Origin: Theristus sp. LFF4_11
Lineage: Eukaryota; Nematoda; Chromadorea; Monhysterida; Xyalidae
DNA: 64,000 nucleotides
Assembly: GCA_030248135.1 (NCBI GenBank)
Contig: JASANC010005673.1
Location: 124,001 to 188,000 of the forward strand
Reading direction: 5' to 3'
A program made the translations under genes and the position numbers. Shown one piece after another: positions 57,076 to 64,000 of this stretch; positions within the stretch are counted from its first letter, which is position 1; each line of letters begins with the position of its first letter. The notes under the pieces are model-generated. The model saw only the letters and a program-made list of their open reading frames with translations. It was not told the origin of the DNA and made no database searches.

Positions 57076-59328
57076 CTGAAATAGGAAGTTTACATCAGCT
57101 GAGTCGTCAGAGTTTGAAAGCAAATTGTCATTGGATGCTCTGATTGGTAATTGGCAATGCAACCATTGTCTCCTCTATTCTCTGGTAGGACAATTGACAG
57201 CCGCACCGAGCACCAGCACGCCAGAGTTAGGTATGTCTCAGGTGCCACCACGTGCCGGTTTGCATTTGCAATTTTCGAACAAGTTGAAAATTGCAAAATT
57301 GTGTAAAGTTTATTTTGACATTCAGCAATAATATGCATGCACTGACGACATGTGGAGTGCAAAAATCAAAAGTTCTGGTGATAACTTGTTTGATTTTTAC
57401 GGGCTGATAACAGCAACTGCATAACGTGCTGCTGACGAAACAATGTCAACAAAAAACACATAGCAATGTACTGTATAGCTGTCGCTTGAACTGTTCCTGG
57501 GGCTGAAAAAACGCCCAAACTGATTGCTGATATTATCAAAAAATTTGCTGGACTCTATGAAACTCTTTATTTTTCGGGGCGAGAGGGTGTTTCAAATCAC
57601 TTACATTTTTTGATACATTTTAAAATTTTAGATGTTTTTTGTGCAGGTCGTGGGTTTCTTTTTTTGAGTTGCCCAAAAATGCAAATAATGTGACGCCAGC
57701 AAAAATCGACAAAACAGGTATGTTACAAATCGCTTTTGTAAACGGTTTTAGGGAAACAGAAAGGTTGGTTTTATTGTAGCACGAGTCAAAAGTACGCGCT
57801 GTCACTGTTGAAAGTTGTGCTGATAAAAGCCGAAGAGAAACAATTCAAAAAAGGGTCACAAAAACTTTGATCATGTTAATTCAGGCTCATCAAAAAAACT
57901 AAGTGAGTAGAATGATGAAAGAATATTTGGAAAAATTGTTTTTCTTTGACGAATCACTTGATTTTGATGACTCAACCAAAACAAACAAATATCGTTTTAC
58001 CCTACGAAGCGCGCAGTGTGTGGGAAACAGTAACAAAACCGTAAAACACTAAAAAATACAAAAAACCGTGTAAAAAACTTTCACCGCTGGCATCGCGGTC
58101 AGCAATACCGGTTTTTCGGCTTTTCGATATCATATCCTTTGCAAACAAAAAATATAACCAAACAGTGGAGAAAAAATGCATAAGGTTTTGAAATGCTAAT
58201 ATGTCGTGCCGCTGTGCTTTGACGCGAAAGATTTTCTCTGCTGTTTTTTGAAATGCTGTAAAAATTTGCTGAAATAACGTTGTCACAACCAAAACAGCTT
58301 GGTGCCCTTGAAAATTTTACGCCCGTGGCGTGGCAATTGTGATAAAATCAAACATTTTGTGAAAATTACACCCTTGTCGTAACGTGTGCAGCGGTTTTTT
58401 ATCGACGAATTGTTGAGGAATTTGTTCAGCCTCACGATCTATGAAACCTGTAAAGACAATTACAATTTATCTTTTTAATTTTTAAAATACTAAAGGCAAA
58501 TAGCGGTTGACAAAGTGACTTTGTGATCTTGACGGTATAAACTTTTGATTTTAGAATTACGGTATCTTAGGTTATCTATATCTTACCCGTAAAACATCAA
58601 TCAAATATAAAGCAGCAGGAAGAAAAAACTAAAATAAAATAAAATTTTGAATAACATTTCAAAATTTTCAACAACCCGTTCGGTGTGTTTGAACGTAAAT
58701 GGTCACAGAACGTGGCAAACAAATCAATTATCTAATCCGGACAAAAAGACAACAGAGACACCAACGGTTAGGCTGGGCCGGCCAGCCTCAGCCGTTCATT
58801 GGCGTTAAAGTGGATTGGCTTTTTCTCGAGAATAATGGAGTCGCAAACAAATAGCACTTTTTATGCTTTCTTGCATTTTATACTCGTTTTATGCCTCCAG
58901 TAGCCTATATAAGCTTTAAATACATAGTTTGAGCTTTATGCGTGTCCGTTTTTGTTGAGCTAAGGCTTATAAAGACAGCAATAAAAGTGCTCTAAAATGT
59001 GATATATTGATACGGAGGGAAACACTTTTATTCTATAGGAAGTAATGCGTGTGTCTTACAAGGCGCTTATTTGTTTGAGCTGGTATAATATATTTTTTTG
59101 TCCATAAGTTTATTTTCTTTGTTCGCTTTGTTCAGCCATGGCTATTTATGGCCCAGTGACCATACCGTAAAATCTTATATGTAAGACCTCCCCAAAAGGA
59201 CTGGAGTGTCTGTCCCACGGCGGGAAACCAAAAAAATCAGATTTTTGAGTTTGTCAAAACCCCACCCTTGTTTACAAGATCGGACTTGTTAATCAGGACT
59301 TTTTTGTTTTCTCTTTTTGTTGTTGCAG
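57076..59328. other. Presumed 5' region of the RhoGEF gene and intergenic DNA
   Basis: One or more 5' exons of the RhoGEF should lie here or further right, since its first recognised exon starts in mid-codon. No exon could be placed with confidence. AT-rich except for a GC-rich patch at 58770-58850 (GGGCCGGCCAGCCTCAGCC). Confidence 0.35.
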
Positions 59329-59503
59329 AAACCGTTGGAGAAGTTTTTGAAGTAGAATGATAGTCCAATGGGCGTGCAACCTTTATTTTTAGTCGAAAAA
59401 GTGTTGAAAAACGTGTTAAAACTTTGTTTTGAATTTCAGGGCGACGTTGTTCGAGAAGATCGGTTCAAACGTCGTCGCCGCGTTTATACAACCGACAAAT
59501 TAG
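59329..59503 (+). CDS. Possible 3' end of an unidentified gene (two small exons)
   Basis: Exon 59329-59351 follows a strong acceptor (ttgttgttgcag) and exon 59440-59503 follows gaatttcag. Joined in phase they read KPLEKFLK then ATLFEKIGSNVVAAF and end IQPTN with TAG. A polyadenylation-type AATAAA follows at once. The second exon is GC-rich in an AT-rich setting. The splice donor (gtagaa) is weak and no upstream exons were found, so this remains a candidate. An alternative frame of the second exon (GDVVREDRFKRRRRVY) is also open. Confidence 0.3.
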
Positions 59504-59843
59504 AATAAAAACGAATGAAAATTACTTGTACAGCAGATCACAACTTATGAGCACTAAAAACACAACAGCGACGACGACGTGGTCGTTGACAAATGGGGGT
59601 GGGAAAGGGCGCGGGGTGCAGAAAAAAATTTAACAATGGATCAACAGCTGAAATGTAAAGTTAAATTTCAGGTTCCTCCTGGTCAAGATCTGGGCAAAAA
59701 ACACGAACTTTTACTAAACTCTTTAATCCGTTCCTCATCTTTTTTTGGAAAATCTTTCCCCCTTATAGAGACGTCCAACAAAATTCCACTTTTTTTAATT
59801 TTTGATGTACTCGGCAATATAACAGCCGTTTATACGGAACAGT

Positions 59844-60113
59844 TACGGTATGGCCGATTAAACATGGCAGCTTTTTTCAGGGTTCAAGGAGCGCGCGAAT
59901 TTTGAATGTAAGAAAAAAGACGCTCAGAAATCAAATTGTGTGCCAAGTTTGACGCGTTTTTTTAACTAACGGATCATCTGCGCTATTCTTCTGTTCATTC
60001 TTTTTCCGTTGCACACATGATTGGGAATTATGTTTGCATTTTGAAAAAGACAACTCCTAGTCTGCGACGGATCCCGCCTTGATGAACTGCCTCCTTTATT
60101 CGGCCATACTGTA
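59844..60113 (+). mobile_element. TACAGTATGGCCG-family MITE, intact (270 bp)
   Basis: The ends TACGGTATGGCCGATTAAAC and TTTATTCGGCCATACTGTA are inverted repeats with TA at both tips, suggesting a Tc1/mariner-type MITE. This copy gives the uninterrupted reference for the copies at 12057 and 31087. Confidence 0.87.
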
Positions 60114-60210
60114 GGTAAGCTCTTAAAAGCTGTATGACTTTACGGTAGTTTGTAACGGAGCAAATACGCTTGTTCAGTTGCCGCCACTGGCAGTTAACAA
60201 AATGGATATA

Positions 60211-60671
60211 CCGTATTACCCCCATTAAACCCCCCCCCCCACCATTAACCCCCCCCCACCACCAATAAACCCCCACCCCCCCGACCAGTTTCCGAATAAT
60301 CCCCCCCCACAAATAATCCCCCATGGGGGATTATTGGAGACCTGTTTGAAACCATTATACAGGGAATTGGGTGGGTGGTTGGGGAGAAAATGATGAAATT
60401 GTGTTCCCAAAGGCCCTAAATGGGTAAGTTATTAGTTATTTGATTAAAAACTGTTATAAAAGGAAATTTCTATGTAGAGTAGAAGTTTCTGCGACTTTCT
60501 TGCCTGCTATGCAATGTATTTTTGCCATTTTTCAACAAACCCCCACCCCTAGAATTTTTTTGTAAATAAACCCCCCCCCCACCAATAATCCCCCACCCCA
60601 CAAATAAACCCCCACCCCTAAAAGTCGCTGACGTATTAATCCCCCATGGGGGTTTATTGGGGGTAATACGG
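60211..60671. mobile_element. C-rich palindromic element with CCGTATTACCCCCA termini
   Basis: The termini ATACCGTATTACCCCCA and TGGGGGTAATACGGTAT are perfect inverted repeats, 461 bp apart, with TA on both sides. Inside each end are tandem (C)5-10 runs spaced by ATTAA, ACCAATAA or CACAAATAA, plus CCCCCATGGGGG palindromes. The middle (60340-60530) is ordinary AT-rich sequence. No transposase. Several open frames here are by-products of the homopolymers. Confidence 0.75.
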
Positions 60672-61960
60672 TATGCATGATTTTGTAAAGAATTTTTTTT
60701 TCAGTGGACGTTCACAGCAAACTTTAGGTTTGCAATCCTGTGTGGCGTGCTTGTCTGGGTGCAAACTGACGCGCACGCTGATCCAATAAATCCAGGAATT
60801 ACCTATATGTAGCATAATATATAGCCAGAAAAATGATTTAATCGCAGAACAAAATAAAAAGCTCTGACAATTTTTTGTCAAATAAAGCAGCAAAATCCAG
60901 CCATCTGGGTTTTAAAAAATTGCAGTGAAAAGCTTATAAATTGAAAACTGAGCCAAAAAGCTTGCATATGAAAATATGGCTTTCTTTGACATCAACGCTT
61001 GTTTTCAGAAAAAACCATTTTAAAAAGTTAAAAACATACGGTGTCGCGCGAAAATGTCGTTAGCTTATTCATTAGCACAAAACAAAGTAGTACTTTTGTG
61101 GCAAATGTTATGTGTGACACTGATGCACACTTTTTGAAAAACAAAGCCTCTGTTTCAAAAAAATCCTGGTTTTGAAGTTTCGTTCGAAGCGAGGTGCAAG
61201 CCGCCACACATTGAGTGTCAGCTTTATGACGTGCACTGTCAGAATTTCATTTTCCCAAAACTTTGGTTGAGTGGTTGCGCTCAGCGCTGCGCCACTTGTT
61301 GTTCCACGGTTTTCACTTTTTTTTCAAAAATGGCGTTTGTAAAAATCAGTGTGTGTGTGTTTTTCGTGAAGTATTATGACCCTTTCAACAGTTTTGACGC
61401 AAAAGTCAGCAACTATAACCAGATTACTGAAATTGTCGTTTCGTGTCGAAAAGGGTAGGCAGGCAATTGGCATACTTGTATATTGAAATGAAAAATACAC
61501 AGTTCGTTAACGTTCTTTGGCGTGTGACCAATTGCTGCGCTTTCATGTGGATAAATAGCTTGGCAGAAAAAACAGGTTGCACTGGAATTGCGTTCACGTG
61601 AAAAAAATGGTCAATGGGTTGTTGTTCACAATCAAAAAACCACCGATAAAAAGCAAAAATTCGAAAAATCCATAAATTACCAAAACGGAATGAACTGGCA
61701 GAGACTAGACTTCGTGGCATGTGAGATTTAGGAAGATTTTTGGAAATTGGAAAGCGGAGTCTTAGAGAAGGGTGTTCGAAACTGCGGGATTGCATAAAAA
61801 CAAATTGCTGAAACAACAAGCGCAAAACTGGAATTAAAATTTCCAAAGGGTTGCCTGTAAGGCCTACACCCAGTTTTTAAACCCCCGTTCCGTACAAAAT
61901 CCGGCGAGAGGGTAGCTAAAAATTATATTTTATTCTTTTTGAAACACGCCCCCTTTTTGA
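60672..61960. other. Intergenic DNA, nothing recognised
   Basis: AT-rich. Frames such as 61846-61424 on the minus strand show neither domains nor exon-like composition. Confidence 0.4.
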
Positions 61961-61984
61961 TTCCAGAAACCCGGAGGGACAAAA

Positions 61985-62147
61985 CGGGGGGGTTGGGGGG
62001 AGGGGGGCCACCTGGAAGGGGGGGGGGGGGGGTGTGTTGTTGTGGGGGGGCGGGGGACGGGTGTTTGGTTGGGGGGGCGGGGGGGGTCGCGGGGGGGGGG
62101 GGGGCAACAATTTTTTGGGTGTGTGGGGGGGGGGGTTGGGGGGGGGG

Positions 62148-62184
<37 letters not shown>

Positions 62185-62480
62185 CCCCCGCCGGGGGGTG
62201 GGGGGCCCTCCCCCTCCTCTGTGTGGTTTTTGTTGTAATTATTATTAATAAAATATAAAAAAAAAAAAAAAAAAAAAAAAATTTAGTTTGGTTATGTTGT
62301 GGTTGGGGGGGGTGTGGGTTTTGTTTGTTGTGTTGTGGTTTTTTTTTTGTTTTTTGTGTTTGTGTTTTTTTTGTTTTTTTGTTTTTTTTTTTATTTGTTT
62401 TGGGTTTGGGGGTTCGGGGTTTGTGGTTTGTGTTTTTTTTGCTTTTTTTTGGGGGAGAATTGTTTTTTTATTATATATTT
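61985..62480. other. G/T-only low-complexity tract, probable assembly or sequencing artefact
   Basis: From about 61985 the plus strand is almost pure G with some T (runs of more than 20 G), then a run of about 26 A, then about 200 bp of almost pure G and T. No other part of the window resembles this. The frames it produces are meaningless. It may mark a gap fill or a join between unrelated sequences. Confidence 0.7.
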
Positions 62481-62900
62481 TTATCTGCAATGGTGTTCCC
62501 TACCCGCAGGGGTATGTCACTTTCCACCCGGTCCTGGGTTGACGGCTCCCACTTCCTATTCGGGCTGACGAACTGCTGACGAACGTCATCGACGACGGCG
62601 GGCAACCCGGGGGACGACGGGTGATGACGCCAATCAGCGTTGTGCAGCCGTACTGGGCTTGTAGACAAGTCATCAGAGCCCAGGGGAGTGCTTGGACAGC
62701 GGTTAGCGGGAGGGGGCGGCAGACTCGCCAGTGGCATAACCTGGGTGCCAGTTGAGTCTGATTGCATCCGCCGGGTTAGTGCTACACTACTCTGCATCTA
62801 TGCCTTACAGAACAGCTGGTGAAATTGATGGGTGTAGCGGCGCGATTACGAGTCACTACGGGGTATAAATTTGGGTTAGTATACTTTCAATCCGGGCTAA
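62481..62900. other. GC-rich tract of unlike composition
   Basis: About 420 bp with markedly higher GC than the rest of the intergenic DNA and no homopolymers. A minus-strand frame (62797-62471) is Ser/Pro/Arg-rich with no recognised domain. It leads directly into the minisatellite, so both may belong to one repeat element. Identity unknown. Confidence 0.35.
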
Positions 62901-62934
62901 TCCTCTATCGCTCAGAATACAACCTGATAGGCAA

Positions 62935-63370
62935 TCTAAGGGGGTCTGAACCGATCGCACAGTTCCAACCTGATAGGCAAGTTAAGGGGCTAAACCGATC
63001 GCACAGCTCCCAACCTGATAGGCGAGCTAGGGGGCTAACAACGTCGCACAGCTCCCAGCCTGATAGGCGAGCTAAGGGTCTATTCCTGTCGCACAGCTCC
63101 CAGCCTGATAGGCGAGCTAAGGGGTAAGACTCAGTCGCACAGGACTAGTTACTACTGATAGGCAAGCAGGGATAGGGGACCTCAGTCGCTCAGAACCGAT
63201 CACTGATAGGCAAGCGATGCCAGGGGACCACTAGTCGCTCAGAATTGAAAACTGATAGGCAAGCCGGCACAGGGGAACCTTAATCGCTCAGAATTGGAAA
63301 CTGATAGGCAAGCCAGCACAGGGGGTTCCCTCAGTCGCTCAGAATTATAAACTGATAGGCAAGTAAAGAA
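62935..63370 (+). repeat. Minisatellite, ten units of two kinds (about 45 and 49 bp)
   Basis: TGATAGGC recurs at 62935, 62971, 63016, 63061, 63106, 63156, 63204, 63253, 63302 and 63353. The left units share GTCGCACAGCTCCCAGCC with a 45-bp period; the right units share GTCGCTCAGAATTG with a 48-51-bp period. The 63156 unit is the transition. Its lack of constant spacers between perfect palindromic repeats excludes CRISPR. Confidence 0.92.
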
Positions 63371-64000
63371 CCAACCCGAGACGAAAGTGAGATTGCACGG
63401 GGACGAGACGAATGCGAGCTGGTGGCACAAGTAATAATGCCAAGATTCTCTCACTGTTTCGACGACGGCATTTCACGCACAATAATATTCATTGCATAAG
63501 AGCAATATGAAGGAGTTCAAATATTCATAGTAGTAAAATAATGCAACTGAAGTGGATTCACAAAAACGGAAGGCGAAAGAATCACGTATTCGAAATCTTC
63601 GTGGGAAAGTCCGCCTTCCGACCGTCACGAACACACACAAAGAATGCACAAGCGTGCGCAGCACGTGAATAATCGCGCTGCGTCGCTATGCACGCTCTAT
63701 GCATGCACGCAACAACAACACGTGGGCACACATAACAACGCACAACAACAACGTGTAAAATTGGAATTCAACAAAAAGTCTGCTGGAAAGTTTAATAAAA
63801 TAATGAAATAACACTAGATTTGGATAGATCTCGAAAAGACGCATCGATTGATATATTGTTTGTTAATAGTTGATTGGGTTTTAGGTGATAAAATCGATGA
63901 TCTTTGGAGTTTGATTCGAAAACGCTAAGCTACTCAGAAAAATTACATGAAAAAGCTAAGCTACTACGATAAAATGGTGATTACTTACTGATTGGCTGGA
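63371..64000. other. Right-edge DNA, nothing recognised
   Basis: AT-rich toward the end. It has a small repeat (acgctaagctactcag / aaagctaagctactacg at 63924-63972). No gene seen. Confidence 0.4.

Noticed and set aside
59579..59905. 108-codon plus-strand frame
   Set aside because: It runs into the MITE at 59844 and shows no domain or exon composition.
61939..62579. Glycine-rich and phenylalanine-rich frames
   Set aside because: Produced by G and T homopolymers in a probable artefact.
62935..63370. CRISPR-like array
   Set aside because: Repeats and intervening sequence both vary and share homology, units are about 45-50 bp, and the DNA is eukaryotic with spliced genes. It is a minisatellite.

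Overview
The window is nuclear DNA from an intron-rich, repeat-rich invertebrate animal. Exons are GC-rich and the DNA between them is AT-rich. Introns are GT-AG, mostly 50-600 bp, and use loose 5' splice sites such as gttggt, gtgcgc and gttagt. A nematode is my best guess from gene content (dpl-1-like DP, exc-5-like FGD, sqv-8-like glucuronosyltransferase), but nothing here fixes the phylum. The large genes were rebuilt exon by exon. Wherever coordinates are given without a caveat, splice phases agree at every junction.

Layout. 1-1.1 kb: the 5' part of a minus-strand Gln/His/Ser-rich protein that runs off the left edge. 6.2-7.2 kb: a small plus-strand single-pass membrane protein. 8.6-19.1 kb: a transposon-rich block with a dead mariner, two copies of one non-autonomous hAT element (one nested inside an older MITE), two copies of a second hAT family, short MITEs and a tRNA-derived SINE. 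Inside this block lies an 8-exon minus-strand gene (10.7-16.2 kb) with possible resemblance to DXO/Dom-3 decapping nucleases. 20.2-27.7 kb: a 12-exon DP (E2F dimerisation partner) gene. Its eighth intron has swollen to 3.2 kb through two Mutator-like foldback elements, a MITE and a third hAT copy.

28.1-38.4 kb: two divergently oriented genes for single-pass membrane proteins sharing an AFCYF membrane signature, apparently paralogues of an unrecognised family, with a small secreted-protein gene between them. 39.2-40.9 kb: a 4-exon F-box gene (minus). 43.6-45.4 kb: a 6-exon beta-1,3-glucuronosyltransferase (minus, GT43). 46.6-48.8 kb: a 5-exon DXD glycosyltransferase (plus). 49.3-57.1 kb: a 19-exon FGD-type RhoGEF (minus; DH-PH-FYVE-PH) with a degenerate FYVE finger; its 5' end was not found. 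59.3-59.5 kb: the possible 3' end of one more plus-strand gene.

The right end is unusual: a C-rich palindromic element (60.2-60.7 kb), about 500 bp of almost pure G/T on the plus strand that looks like a sequencing or assembly artefact (62.0-62.5 kb), then a GC-rich tract leading into a ten-unit minisatellite (62.9-63.4 kb). The genes form no operon and share no pathway, although the two glycosyltransferases are adjacent and both look like Golgi type II enzymes. The strongest signals are the transposon stratigraphy, where target-site duplications and one natural empty site can be read directly, the foldback elements lying at the edges of introns, and the AFCYF gene pair.
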